Counted from the stretch's first letter, positions 42,930-52,165 are shown. The stretch is 64,000 nt of DNA from DATHRK01 sp035465395 (GCA_035465395.1 DATHRK010000032.1:1-64000), one strand, 5' to 3'. Made by a program: numbers and translations. Notes: generated from the letters alone by a model not told the origin.

Positions 42930-43799
42930 ATGCAAACGACCAAGGTCCTGCTTCTGATGGCGGCGCTGACGGCGCTGATGGTCGTGGTGGGCGGCGCGGT
43001 GGGTGGACGCGAGGGCGCGATCCTGGCCTTCGGCTTCGCGGCGGTGAGCAACTTCGTGATGTACTGGTGGAGCGACAAGATGGTGCTCCGCATGTACAAG
43101 GCGCGGGTCGTGGGGCCCGAGGAGGCGCCGGGGCTGTACCAGATGGTCGACCGGCTCCGGCAGAACGCCGGGCTGCCCATGCCGACGGTCGCGATCGCCC
43201 CTGCGAAGCAGCCCAACGCCTTCGCCACCGGCAGGGGGCACGACCACGCGGTGGTGTGCGTGACCGAGGGCATCCTTGAGCTCATCGACCGCGACGAGAT
43301 GGAGGGCGTGATCGCGCACGAGCTGGCCCACATCAAGCACCGCCACATGCTGGTGGGCACGATCGCGGCGACCATGGCCGGCGCGATCGCTTTCCTGGCG
43401 ACCATGGCGCGGTGGGGCGCGATCTTCGGCGGCGGGCGCGACGGCGATCGGAACCCCATAGCGATCCTCGTGGCGGCGATCGTGGCGCCGCTGGCCGCGA
43501 TGATCATCCAGTTCGCGGTCAGCCGCCAGAACGAGTTCCAGGCGGACCGCACGGGAGCCATGATCTCGGGGCAGCCGCTGTCGCTGGCCGACGCGCTGCG
43601 CAAGCTGGATGCGCACGCGCACCGGATCCCCATGCGGGTGAACCCGGCCGCAGCCCAGCTGGCCATCGTGAACCCGCTGGCGGCCCTGAAGACGCAGGGC
43701 ATGCGCAAGATGTTCAGCACGCACCCGCCCACCGAGGAACGGGTGCGCCGTCTCGTCTCCCTGCGCGAGGATCCCGGCTTCGAGGCTCTGGGAGGCTGA
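42930..43799 (+). CDS. htpX: Membrane zinc protease HtpX
   Basis: HtpX degrades misfolded membrane proteins with FtsH. The 289-residue protein has two N-terminal membrane helices (residues 5-40), IAPAKQPNAFATGRGHDHAVVCVTEGIL, the zinc motif HELAHIKHRH, another membrane pair, and NEFQADRTGA with the third ligand Glu. I start at the ATG at 42930 (QTTKVLLLMAALTA), the standard N-terminus; an ATG at 42834 would add 32 basic residues. GGAG lies 11 bases upstream. Confidence 0.93.
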   Translation: MQTTKVLLLMAALTALMVVVGGAVGGREGAILAFGFAAVSNFVMYWWSDKMVLRMYKARVVGPEEAPGLYQMVDRLRQNAGLPMPTVAIAPAKQPNAFATGRGHDHAVVCVTEGILELIDRDEMEGVIAHELAHIKHRHMLVGTIAATMAGAIAFLATMARWGAIFGGGRDGDRNPIAILVAAIVAPLAAMIIQFAVSRQNEFQADRTGAMISGQPLSLADALRKLDAHAHRIPMRVNPAAAQLAIVNPLAALKTQGMRKMFSTHPPTEERVRRLVSLREDPGFEALGG

Positions 43800-43821
43800 C
43801 GCGACATCCGGGCGGCCCGAC

Positions 43822-44769
43822 GTGGAGGCGAAGGACCCGACGCGGATCCGGCCCGGCCGGGCCCTGGTCATCGTCAACCCCAACGCCGGGCAGGATCCGC
43901 CGGAGCGCCTGAGGCGGGCGCTGGGCGGGGCGCTTGCCGCGCGAAACGTCCCGTTCGATCTCGTGGAGACGCTCGAGCCCGGCCACGCCACGGAGCTGGC
44001 GCGCGCCGCCATCACCGACGGCTACACCGCGGTGGCCGCCGCGGGCGGTGACGGTACCCTCGCCGAGGTCGCCACCGGGCTCGTCGGGTCCGACGTGCCC
44101 CTCGCGATCGTGCCCCGCGGCACCGCCAACCAGGTGGCGCGAAACCTGGGGATCCCCACGGACGTGGAGGGCGCCGCCGAGGTCATCGCGCGCGGCCGCG
44201 CGGTCCCCGTCGACCTCGGCCGGGCGGACGACCGCGTGTTCGCGCTCGCGGTGGGCGCCGGCCTCGACGCGGTGGTCATGTCGGCGACCTCGCGGGAGAT
44301 GAAGGAGCGCTGGGGCTTCGCCGCCTACATCTACGCCACCATCCGCGAAGCCGTGCGCACGGCGCCGGTGGACTTCCGCGTCGTCGCGGACGGGGAGGAG
44401 CTCCGGATTCGCGCGCTCAGCGTGATGGTCGCCAACGTCGGGGAGCTGTTCGCGGGCATCCTGCCGTCGGTTCTTCCGTCCCTCTCCCTCGCCCCGGCGG
44501 GGGAGCGCGCGCTGGACACCTGGCGAGATGGGCTGCTGGACGTCGTCGTCGTCGCGCCCGCCGGAGTGATGGGGATGGCGAGCGTGCTGTGGCAATCCGC
44601 GAGCGGCGCCTTCGCCGGGGACAAGCACCTGTTCCACCGGCGCGCGAGGGAGGTGACCGTGGACGCGGACGCGCCGGTGCCCCTGCAGGTGGACGGCGAC
44701 CCCGGCGGCACGACCCCCGTCAGGATCACCGTCGTTCCCGACGACCTGCGGGTCCTCATCCCGGCCTGA
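43822..44769 (+). CDS. Diacylglycerol/sphingosine-kinase-family lipid kinase
   Basis: The 315-residue protein belongs to the DagK/YegS catalytic family: ALVIVNPNAGQDPPERL, the nucleotide loop AAAGGDGTLAEVATGL, PRGTANQVARNLGIP, then ALAVGAGLDAVVM, and the C-terminal beta-sandwich ending VQVDGDPG-like PLQVDGDPGG. Such enzymes phosphorylate diacylglycerol or related lipids at the inner membrane; the exact lipid is unknown. The GTG at 43822 is used. It lies 22 bases after htpX, probably in the same transcript. Confidence 0.87.
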   Translation: MEAKDPTRIRPGRALVIVNPNAGQDPPERLRRALGGALAARNVPFDLVETLEPGHATELARAAITDGYTAVAAAGGDGTLAEVATGLVGSDVPLAIVPRGTANQVARNLGIPTDVEGAAEVIARGRAVPVDLGRADDRVFALAVGAGLDAVVMSATSREMKERWGFAAYIYATIREAVRTAPVDFRVVADGEELRIRALSVMVANVGELFAGILPSVLPSLSLAPAGERALDTWRDGLLDVVVVAPAGVMGMASVLWQSASGAFAGDKHLFHRRAREVTVDADAPVPLQVDGDPGGTTPVRITVVPDDLRVLIPA

Positions 44770-44885
44770 TCGCCCGGGCGGGGTCGATGGCTCGGTGCGG
44801 TGCCGTTATCTTCCGCGGTTCCGATGATCCCGGGGGCGAGCTTATCGACCGATGGCGCCGCGACCGGGCCCCACACACCGAACGA

Positions 44886-45449
44886 ATGGCGATTTCTGCA
44901 TCCCAGCTCCGCCGTGGCTCCGTGGTGCTCGTGAACGGCGACCCGCACCGCGTCGTGGAATACCAGTCGGTCAAGCCGGGCAAGGGGCCCGCGTACATGC
45001 AGACGAAGCTCCGGAACCTGCGCAGCGGGGCGATCTTCGATCAGCGCTACCGCTCGGCCGACACGGTGGAGACGGCCACGCTGGAGACGCACGAGCTGCA
45101 GTTCCTCTACGCCGACGGCACCCACTACCACTTCATGAACAACGAGACCTTCGAGATGTCGGTCCTCGACGAGGACGCGCTCGAAGGCGCGGCGCAGTGG
45201 CTCACGCCGAACCTGGTGATCCAGGCAGAGATCTACGACGGCTCGCCGATCGGCGTCACGCTGCCCAAGACACTGGACCTCGAGGTGGTGGAGACCGAGC
45301 CCGGAGTACGCGGCGACACCAAGACCGCGGTGACCAAGCCGGCCAAGCTGGAAAACGGCGCCGTCGTGATGGTCCCGCCCTTCATCGACGTGGGCGAGAA
45401 GGTGCGGGTCGATCCCTCCGAAGGCGTCTACCTGGAGCGCGCCCGCTAG
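44886..45449 (+). CDS. efp: Translation elongation factor P
   Basis: EF-P relieves ribosome stalling at polyproline. The 187-residue protein has three beta domains: SASQLRRGSVVLVNGDPHRVVEYQ, the modification loop KPGKGPAYMQTKLRNL with the lysine at the usual position, VETATLETHELQFLY, and the C-terminal VGEKVRVDPSEGVYLERAR. I use the ATG at 44886; longer starts lack homology. Lysine at the tip would need EpmAB-type modification or none; no modification genes are nearby. A weak -10 TATCTT occurs at 44807-44812. Confidence 0.95.
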   Translation: MAISASQLRRGSVVLVNGDPHRVVEYQSVKPGKGPAYMQTKLRNLRSGAIFDQRYRSADTVETATLETHELQFLYADGTHYHFMNNETFEMSVLDEDALEGAAQWLTPNLVIQAEIYDGSPIGVTLPKTLDLEVVETEPGVRGDTKTAVTKPAKLENGAVVMVPPFIDVGEKVRVDPSEGVYLERAR

Positions 45450-45516
45450 CTTCGCGCCCCGCGCCGCCGCTCCCTGGCCCCCGGCGGCCGACACCGATCG
45501 CATCGCACCCGGCGCC

Positions 45517-45546
45517 TTGACCGGTCCCGACCACTTCGGCGATGAT
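45517..45546 (+). promoter_or_regulatory. Candidate promoter of uvrA, near leaderless
   Basis: TTGACC (five of six) at 45517-45522 and GATGAT (four of six) at 45541-45546 are 18 bases apart. The -10 ends eight bases before the uvrA ATG, so the transcript would begin at or within two bases of the start codon. Only a weak AAGG is present as a ribosome-binding site. Confidence 0.42.
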
Positions 45547-45554
45547 ACAAGGCT

Positions 45555-48425
45555 ATGGCCGATGAATTCCTGATCGTTCGCGGCGCCCGCGAGCACAACC
45601 TCCGCGACATCGACGTCGAGATCCCGCGCGACCGCCTGGTCGTCATTACCGGGCTGTCGGGCTCCGGCAAGTCGTCGCTCGCCTTCGACACGATCTACGC
45701 CGAGGGTCAGCGCCGGTACGTCGAGTCGCTCTCGGCCTACGCGCGGCAGTTCCTGGGCGTCATGGAGAAGCCCGACGTCGACGTGATCGAGGGACTCTCC
45801 CCGGCGATCAGCATCGAGCAGAAGACCGCCGGCAGGAATCCCCGCTCCACCGTCGGCACGGTGACCGAGGTCTACGACTACCTGAGGCTCCTGTGGGCCC
45901 GCGCGGGCACGCCTCACTGCGTGACGTGCGGCCGTCCCGTGCGGCGGCAGTCGGCCAGCCAGATCACGGATCGCGTCCTCACATGGCCCGAGGGTACCAG
46001 GATCGAGGTCCTGGCGCCGCTGGTGCGCGGCCGGAAGGGCGAGTTCCGGGAGCTCTTCGAGGAGCTGCGGGGCCGAGGATTCGTGCGCGTGCGCGTGGAC
46101 GGCGACGTCTACGACCTCGACGACACCCCCTCGCTGAACCGCTACGAGAACCACGAGGTGGCCGTCGTAGTCGACCGCCTGGTCGTGCGCGAGGAGGACC
46201 GCCCGCGCCTCGCCGATTCGTTGGAAGTGGCACTGCGCGCGGCCGACGGGATCGTGGAGGTCGTGCGCCATGACGGCGATGCGCCGGCTTCGGCGCTGTT
46301 CAGCGAGCGTTACGCGTGCGTTCACTGCGGGACGGGCCTCGCCGAGCTGGAGCCTCGTCAGTTCTCGTTCAACTCGCCGTACGGCGCATGCGAGGGCTGC
46401 GGCGGACTCGGCACGCGGCGCGAGCCCAGTGAAGATCTCGTGATCGGCGATGACAGCATAAGCATCCTCGAGGGGGTCGTGCTGCCCTGGGGAGACCCCT
46501 CGGGCCATCTCCGACGCTCGGTGATTCCGGGCCTGGCGGAGCACTACGGGTTCGATCCGAACACGCCATGGGGGCGGTTGCCCGAGGACGTCCGCACGGC
46601 CCTCCTGCACGGCTCCGGCGGCGAGCCGGTGCGCTTCCCGTATCGGACGGCGGGCCGCGACGGCGCCTACGAGGAGCCCTGGGAGGGCGTGCTCGAGAAC
46701 GTCCGGTCGCGCTACCAGGACACCGGTTCGGACGCCGTCCGTGAACAGCTCGACGCGTACATGACGCTGTTGCCCTGCCCGGATTGCCGGGGGGCGCGCC
46801 TGCGCCCCGAGTCCCTCGCGGTCACCGTCGGCGGCGCCTCGCTCGGGGACGCGGTCGCGATGAGCGTCGCGGACGCGGCCGCGTTCTTCTCCGGGCTGCC
46901 GCTCGCCGGCGAGGCGAACGGCCACGACGCCGACGCCCTGCCCGCGGAGATCGCCGGCCCGATCCTGAAGGAGGTCGGTGACCGCTTGCGCTTCCTCGGC
47001 GACGTAGGCCTGGGGTACCTGACGCTCGGTCGCAGCGCCGAGACGCTTTCGGGAGGGGAGGCCCAGCGGATCCGGCTGGCGACGCAGATCGGCAGCCGCC
47101 TGGTCGGCGTCCTCTACATCCTGGACGAGCCGTCCATCGGCCTGCACCAGCGGGACAACGCGCGGCTGCTGGACACCCTCCGCAGCCTGCGAGACCTGGG
47201 CAACACGGTCATCGTGGTCGAGCACGACCGGGACACCATTCTCGCAGCGGACCACGTGATCGACCTCGGCCCGGGCGCCGGTCGCCACGGCGGAGCCGTA
47301 GTGGCCGAGGGGACCGTCGAGGACGTGCTCCACGCCCGCGATTCGCTCACCGCCGCGTACCTTCGCGGTGACCGGGACATCGACACCCCGAGCAGGAGGC
47401 GGGCGGTCGATCTGAGCCGCGCGCTCGTCGTGAAGGGGGCCCGCGAGCACAACCTGCGCGAGCTGGACGTGCGCTTCCCCCTGGGCGCGTTCGTGGCGGT
47501 GACCGGAGTCAGCGGCTCGGGCAAGAGCACCCTCGTCAACGACATCCTCTACCGGTCGCTCGCCCGCCACCTCTATCGCTCGCGGAGGCTCCCCGGCGCC
47601 CACGATGGGCTGGAAGGGATCGACCGGGTGGGAAAGGTGATCGAGATCGACCAGTCGCCGATCGGCCGCACGCCGCGATCCAACCCGGCGACCTACACGG
47701 GTCTGTTCACGCCGATTCGCCAGCTCTTCGCCGAGTTGCCCGAGGCCAAGCTACGCGGATACGCCCCGGGCCGATTCTCCTTCAACGTGAAGGGCGGCCG
47801 GTGCGAGGCCTGCGCCGGCGATGGGCTCGTCAAGATCGAGATGCACTTCCTGCCCGATGTGTACGTGCCCTGCGACGTGTGCCGCGGCCGCCGCTACAAC
47901 CGGGAGACCCTGGAGATCCACTATCGCGGGAAGAACATCGCCGACGTCCTGGACATGACCGTGGCGGAGGCGCTCGAGTTCTTCGACGCCGTACCCGCGC
48001 TGAAGCGGCGGCTGGCAACGCTGAGCGACGTGGGGCTGGGCTACATCCACCTCGGCCAGTCGGCGACGACGCTGTCGGGCGGGGAGGCGCAGCGGGTGAA
48101 GCTCTCGACCGAGCTCTCCAAGAAGGATACGGGCGACACGGTCTACATCCTGGACGAGCCCACCACCGGGCTCCACTTCGAGGACGTGCGCCTCTTGCTG
48201 GGAGTGCTGCACCGCCTGGTGGACCGCGGCAATACCGTGATCGTGATCGAGCACAACATGGACGTCATCAAGACCGCCGACTGGCTGATCGACCTCGGAC
48301 CGGAGGGCGGCGACGGCGGTGGGACGATCGTGGCCGAGGGAACCCCCGAGGACGTGGCCCGCGTGGCCGCGTCGCACACGGGCCGGTTCCTGGCGGAGCT
48401 CCTGCGGGCGGCCGCCGCCGCCTGA
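45555..48425 (+). CDS. uvrA: Excinuclease ABC subunit A
   Basis: UvrA recognises DNA damage in nucleotide excision repair and hands it to UvrB. The 956-residue protein has two ABC ATPase modules: Walker A GLSGSGKSSL near residue 33 and GVSGSGKSTL near 653, signature LSGGEAQR twice, and zinc-binding CxxC pairs in CVTCGRP, CVHCGTGL with CEGCGG, and CEACAGDG with CDVCRG. ARQFLGVMEKPDVD is the UvrB-binding region. The length is normal. It seems to be a single-gene unit with its own promoter; no SOS box was recognised. Confidence 0.97.
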   Translation: MADEFLIVRGAREHNLRDIDVEIPRDRLVVITGLSGSGKSSLAFDTIYAEGQRRYVESLSAYARQFLGVMEKPDVDVIEGLSPAISIEQKTAGRNPRSTVGTVTEVYDYLRLLWARAGTPHCVTCGRPVRRQSASQITDRVLTWPEGTRIEVLAPLVRGRKGEFRELFEELRGRGFVRVRVDGDVYDLDDTPSLNRYENHEVAVVVDRLVVREEDRPRLADSLEVALRAADGIVEVVRHDGDAPASALFSERYACVHCGTGLAELEPRQFSFNSPYGACEGCGGLGTRREPSEDLVIGDDSISILEGVVLPWGDPSGHLRRSVIPGLAEHYGFDPNTPWGRLPEDVRTALLHGSGGEPVRFPYRTAGRDGAYEEPWEGVLENVRSRYQDTGSDAVREQLDAYMTLLPCPDCRGARLRPESLAVTVGGASLGDAVAMSVADAAAFFSGLPLAGEANGHDADALPAEIAGPILKEVGDRLRFLGDVGLGYLTLGRSAETLSGGEAQRIRLATQIGSRLVGVLYILDEPSIGLHQRDNARLLDTLRSLRDLGNTVIVVEHDRDTILAADHVIDLGPGAGRHGGAVVAEGTVEDVLHARDSLTAAYLRGDRDIDTPSRRRAVDLSRALVVKGAREHNLRELDVRFPLGAFVAVTGVSGSGKSTLVNDILYRSLARHLYRSRRLPGAHDGLEGIDRVGKVIEIDQSPIGRTPRSNPATYTGLFTPIRQLFAELPEAKLRGYAPGRFSFNVKGGRCEACAGDGLVKIEMHFLPDVYVPCDVCRGRRYNRETLEIHYRGKNIADVLDMTVAEALEFFDAVPALKRRLATLSDVGLGYIHLGQSATTLSGGEAQRVKLSTELSKKDTGDTVYILDEPTTGLHFEDVRLLLGVLHRLVDRGNTVIVIEHNMDVIKTADWLIDLGPEGGDGGGTIVAEGTPEDVARVAASHTGRFLAELLRAAAAA

Positions 48426-48434
48426 GGTTACCGC

Positions 48435-48740
48435 CTAGCGACCGTCGTCGTCGGGCGACCGGCAGGCCTCCAGGTGGGCGAGGTTGGCCTGGGAGAGTTC
48501 TATCATGCCGAGATCGTGCCGCTTGCCGGTGGCGTCCACGCAAGTCAAGCGGGCCGCGAACTGCCAGTCGGTCGCCGGGCGCTGCACGACGTACGCGAAG
48601 AACTCCTGCAGCGGACCCTTCGGCACGAGCACCTCGAAGGATCCTCGATGGGCCTTCGGGTCGGCCCCCGGGGCGCGGAGGACCCGGGCGGTGCCTTGCA
48701 GCCCGGCCGGCGCCGCGCTCGGCTCGTAGGTCCACGTGAT
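48435..48740 (-). CDS. Uncharacterised protein without an ordinary start codon
   Basis: A minus-strand frame from about 48755 to the stop at 48435 has almost only G or C in third positions and a protein-like sequence (ITWTYEPSAAPAGLQGTARVLRAPG, FEVLVPKGPLQEFFAYVVQRPATDWQF, HDLGMIELSQANLAHLEAC). Further upstream the bias disappears. No ATG, GTG, TTG or CTG lies at the boundary. GAGGAGG and GGAG occur at 48758-48770, followed by TTC and, at 48740, ATC. I place the start at the ATC, with low certainty; a sequence error or a lost start is possible. No family recognised, no signal peptide. Confidence 0.45.
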   Translation of the reverse strand: MTWTYEPSAAPAGLQGTARVLRAPGADPKAHRGSFEVLVPKGPLQEFFAYVVQRPATDWQFAARLTCVDATGKRHDLGMIELSQANLAHLEACRSPDDDGR

Positions 48741-48950
48741 CCGGTTGTAGTAGAAGCTCCTACCCTCCTCGAAAGGAGACGAAGTCCTTCCACGATGCCC
48801 CCGAAGGATGCAGGCCGTCAGGCCGTAGATGGATCGGGGAGCGGGTCGTGGCGTAGGGGAGGAGGCGAGCGACGTGGCGTCGGCCGGGAAACCGCGCCAT
48901 GTTCGCGGACGTAGTGCCCAGCCGGTGGCACAACCAACCCCGGAGGCGAA

Positions 48951-49364
48951 ATGACTCGGGATGATTTCGAGAGCTACATGATCCGCATGGGGATCGACTA
49001 CGAGGAGGTCGAGGACGGTCTCTGGCTCATCGAGCCGGCGAACGGCGCGCCCTCGGTCGTGGTCAACTATACCCCCCCGGTCGCGTTGCTCCGTTTGAAG
49101 GTTCTTCATCTGCCGGACGACCGTACCGACAACGAGCTCGCGCCGCTGTTCCGGCGCCTGCTGGAGCTGAACGCGACCGACATCGTCCACGGCAGCTACG
49201 GCATCGAGGAGGGCGACGTGATCCTGTCCGACGCCCTCGAGCTCGAGACCCTCGACTTCGAGGAGCTGCGCAACTCCTACGAGAGCATGGTGTTCGCGGC
49301 GTCCTCGCACACCCCCGCGCTCGCCGGCCTGACCGCCGCCTCGGATTCGGGGGAGGAGGCCTGA
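48951..49364 (+). CDS. YbjN-like/type III chaperone-fold protein
   Basis: The 137-residue cytoplasmic protein opens TRDDFESYMIRMGIDYEEVEDGLWLIEP and continues with VVNYTPPVALLRLKVLHLPD and LFRRLLELNATDIVHGSYGIEEGDVIL, a pattern of YbjN and type III secretion chaperone-like (CesT) folds. GGAGG lies just upstream of the ATG. Such proteins are often encoded beside pspA in several phyla. It precedes pspA by three bases, so a role as partner or chaperone in the envelope-stress group is inferred. Confidence 0.72.
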   Translation: MTRDDFESYMIRMGIDYEEVEDGLWLIEPANGAPSVVVNYTPPVALLRLKVLHLPDDRTDNELAPLFRRLLELNATDIVHGSYGIEEGDVILSDALELETLDFEELRNSYESMVFAASSHTPALAGLTAASDSGEEA

Positions 49365-49367
49365 GCC

Positions 49368-50183
49368 ATGGGAATCTTCCACAAGCTCTCCTTGCTTCTC
49401 CGCTCGAACATCAACGACGCGATCGCGAAGGCGGAGAACCCGGAGAAGATGCTGAACCAGATCATCGTCGACATGCGCGAGCAGCTCGCCAAGGCCAAGC
49501 AGGAAGTGGCCGTGGCGATCGCCGACGAGCGCAAGCTGCGCGCGCAGTGCGACGGTGAGCACCGCCAGGCGCAGGAATGGGAGCAGCGCGCCATGCTGGC
49601 GGTGCGCGAAGGCCGCGACGATCTGGCGAAGCAGGCGTTGCTGCGCCAGCAGGAGCACACAGAGCGGGCGCTGACCCTCGAGGACACGTGGAACCGTCAG
49701 GCCGGGGAGACCGAGAAGCTCAAGGGATCGCTGCGCCAGCTCAACGACAAGATCGAGGAGGCGAAGCGCAAGAAGAACCTCCTGATCGCCAAGCAGAAGC
49801 GTGCGCAGGCGCAGAAGCGCATCCACGAGACGATGGCCGGGCTCAGCGACCGTTCGGCGTTCGAGGCGTTCGAACGGGTGGCGGAGAGGATCGAGGACTC
49901 CGAGAGGCAACTGGTCGCGTCCGAGGAAGTGACCGAGGCGCTCACCGGAGACACCCTCGAGTCGGAGTTCGCGCAGCTCCAGGTCGGCGACGACGTCGAC
50001 GCCCGGCTGCTCGCGCTCAAGCGGGACATGGGCATGATCGGGCCCGGGGAGTCCGAGCAAAGGCAGCTCGGCTCGGGTAACGGGGCCGCGGACGCGAGCC
50101 AGGACGACGACGACTCAGACCTCGGCAGCGTGTCGATCGACGAGACGGTGGTCGAGGCCGAGCTCGAGGAGGAGGGAGCCTGA
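49368..50183 (+). CDS. pspA: PspA/IM30-family membrane-stress protein
   Basis: PspA/IM30 (Vipp1) proteins form ESCRT-III-like polymers on stressed membranes. The 271-residue product starts GIFHKLSLLLRSNINDAIAKAENPEKMLNQIIVDM, an amphipathic helix plus the classical opening, followed by long coiled-coil helices through about residue 215 and an acidic tail (DDDDSDLG). The psp regulator PspF and PspBC are absent, so control differs from the enterobacterial system. The stop forms a CTGA overlap with the probable start of the AI-2E-family gene. Confidence 0.9.
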   Translation: MGIFHKLSLLLRSNINDAIAKAENPEKMLNQIIVDMREQLAKAKQEVAVAIADERKLRAQCDGEHRQAQEWEQRAMLAVREGRDDLAKQALLRQQEHTERALTLEDTWNRQAGETEKLKGSLRQLNDKIEEAKRKKNLLIAKQKRAQAQKRIHETMAGLSDRSAFEAFERVAERIEDSERQLVASEEVTEALTGDTLESEFAQLQVGDDVDARLLALKRDMGMIGPGESEQRQLGSGNGAADASQDDDDSDLGSVSIDETVVEAELEEEGA

Positions 50184-51397
50184 AGGAAGTCGAATCGGCC
50201 CTGGGGGGCGGCCGCGCGGTCGCCTCTCGCAGGGCCTACGGGGTGCTGATCGCGGCGGTCTTCACGGTCCTGCTGCTTCTGTTCCTCGCGCGCGTAGCCG
50301 AGATCCTGCTCCTGCTGTTCATCGCGGTCCTGTTCGGCATCTTCCTGAGCGCGGTGACGGACGTCTTCCAGCACCGGCTTTACATTCCGCGACCGCTGGG
50401 GGTGACGCTCGCCGTCCTGCTGACCGTCGCGGGACTGGTCGGGATCGGCTACCTGGTCGTTCCGCCGGTGGCCGAGCAGACCCAGGAGCTGATCGAGGCC
50501 AGCCCAGAGGTCCTGGCGTCCTGGGATCGGGGGCTGATCGATTTCGTCCGCCGGAACCCTCTGCTCGCCGACGCGTTCGGGGTGGATCCGGACGGCGGCA
50601 CCTCTCCTCTCGGCGGAGTGCTCGCCGAGGTGAGGAGCTGGGCGGCAGCGCTACCGAACTACCTGGCGAGCGGTCTCGAGTTTCTCATCCATTTCGTCAG
50701 CGTCCTGATCATGGGCATCTTCCTCGCGGTGCGGCCCGGCCAGTACCGCGAGGGATTGATCCTGCTGGCGCCGCCCCGCCATCGGGAGCTGGTCCGCGAC
50801 ATCCTGACGGAGCTAGGCGCCACCCTGCGCGCCTGGATCACCGGTCAGCTGATCGCCATGGTCACGCTCGCCCTGATGACCTGGGTGGGACTGTGGATCC
50901 TGGGGGTGCCCTACGCGCTGGCCTTCGGCGTGTTCACGGGTCTGGTCGCGATCGTGCCGTTCTTCGGCACGCTGGTGTCGAGTCTCCTGCCGGCGGCCTT
51001 CGTGCTCGGAACCGGGGCGGGGAAGGCCCTGCTGGTGATCGCGCTCGGCTTCGCGATCCACCTGATCGAGGCCAACCTGATCGTACCCATGGTCATGCAG
51101 CACCAGGTCAAGTTGCCCCCGGTCCTCACTCTGCTGAGCGTCCTCGTGATGGGCACGCTGCTGCACGCCGTCGGACTGATCGTGGCGGTGCCCGTCCTGG
51201 CGACGGTCATGGTGATCGGGCGCCGCATCTACATCGATCGGGTGCTCGAGGGGAAGGGCTTCCGGCGGACCATCCGCGACGAGGCGATCCGCCTCAAGGT
51301 GTCTCCGCGCGATGCCTACATCGCGCGGCAGAAGCCGGGCGGCGTGCCCACATGGATCGAACAGGCGCGCGAGGACGGGACCACCCTGGCGGTCTGA
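50180..51397 (+). CDS. AI-2E-family (PerM/TqsA-like) membrane protein
   Basis: The protein has seven to eight membrane helices: AAVFTVLLLLFLARVAEILLLLFIAVLFGIFLS, TLAVLLTVAGLVGIGYLVVPP, then ITGQLIAMVTLALMTWVGLWILGVPYALAFGVFTGLVAIVPFFGT in the family signature, and VLLVPIVMQHQVKL-type text. Members export autoinducer-2 or other small solutes, and some couple to sodium. A CTG at 50180 inside the pspA stop, behind GGAGGGAGC, would give a cytoplasmic N-terminus of 21 residues with coding bias. The first ordinary start is GTG at 50243, right at the first helix. Confidence 0.87.
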   Translation: MKEVESALGGGRAVASRRAYGVLIAAVFTVLLLLFLARVAEILLLLFIAVLFGIFLSAVTDVFQHRLYIPRPLGVTLAVLLTVAGLVGIGYLVVPPVAEQTQELIEASPEVLASWDRGLIDFVRRNPLLADAFGVDPDGGTSPLGGVLAEVRSWAAALPNYLASGLEFLIHFVSVLIMGIFLAVRPGQYREGLILLAPPRHRELVRDILTELGATLRAWITGQLIAMVTLALMTWVGLWILGVPYALAFGVFTGLVAIVPFFGTLVSSLLPAAFVLGTGAGKALLVIALGFAIHLIEANLIVPMVMQHQVKLPPVLTLLSVLVMGTLLHAVGLIVAVPVLATVMVIGRRIYIDRVLEGKGFRRTIRDEAIRLKVSPRDAYIARQKPGGVPTWIEQAREDGTTLAV

Positions 51398-51445
51398 GCC
51401 ACAGCTCCGATGCCCGGTCCCACGGGCCGTGCCCGACGGCCTGGG

Positions 51446-52165
51446 TCAGGCCCGGGCGGCCTCGCGCAGCTCTCGACCCTCCACCACCATCCCCGTCGGC
51501 GGGACGTCCCGCGACAGCCGGTCCAACGCCCGGGCCACGGCTTCCGCGTCCAACGAGCCGTAGCGCCACGCGGGGCCGCTCCACCCTAGCCGCCGCAGGA
51601 CGGCCAGAACCCCGTCGATCGCCAGAGCGCCGAGCCGCTCCGCCGGGCGCGACTCCACCCGGTCCGGCCCCGTGATGAAGGACGGGCGCACCACCAGCCA
51701 CGGCAGCGGGGACGCGGCGCACGCCCGCTCGACGACGCCGCGCGCGCGCAGGTAGGCGTTGCGGGAGTCGGGATCGGCGCCGAGCGAGGACAGGTAGACC
51801 AGCGTCGGGGCGACGCCGGCCGAGATGGCTGCCCCGATCAGGAGCAGCGGGAGGGCTTCGTCCACCTCGGCGTAGCCCGCCTGCACGCCGAGGCGCCGGG
51901 CCCGGGCCATGCGTTTTCTCGTGGTGCCGAGGAGCACAAAGACCCGCTCCGGATCGGTCGCGGCGAGCGTCGCGCGCATCGCCTCCTCCTCCCACGGCGT
52001 GCGGTCGATCCGTGCGCCGGCGCGGCGGAACGCCTCCAGGGTGTCCTCGGCGACCCTGGAATCGGGCCGGACGTGCGCGACGACGGCAGCCCCGTCCGCG
52101 GCGAGCCGCCCGACGAGCGCCCGGCCGACGTAGCCGGTGGCGCCGGCCACGAACGCGGGTTTCAC
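51446..52165 (-). CDS. NAD(P)-binding epimerase/atypical SDR protein
   Basis: The 239-residue protein begins KPAFVAGATGYVGRALVGRLAADG, a Rossmann GxxGxxG motif of the NmrA-like/atypical short-chain dehydrogenase group. LVYLSSLGADPDSRNAYLRARGVVERAC follows where classical enzymes have Tyr-x3-Lys; a Tyr is present but the Lys is an Arg. The C-terminus matches the TMR-type NAD(P)H-binding proteins (LPWLVVRPSFITGP). The GTG start overlaps the NamZ stop (GTGA), so the two are coupled. The substrate is unknown. Confidence 0.78.
   Translation of the reverse strand: MKPAFVAGATGYVGRALVGRLAADGAAVVAHVRPDSRVAEDTLEAFRRAGARIDRTPWEEEAMRATLAATDPERVFVLLGTTRKRMARARRLGVQAGYAEVDEALPLLLIGAAISAGVAPTLVYLSSLGADPDSRNAYLRARGVVERACAASPLPWLVVRPSFITGPDRVESRPAERLGALAIDGVLAVLRRLGWSGPAWRYGSLDAEAVARALDRLSRDVPPTGMVVEGRELREAARA

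Noticed and set aside
44331..47603. Minus-strand open frame of about 1090 codons opposite efp and uvrA
   Set aside because: It is antisense to uvrA, which has every family motif. The translated text has no recognisable domain and is a GC artefact.
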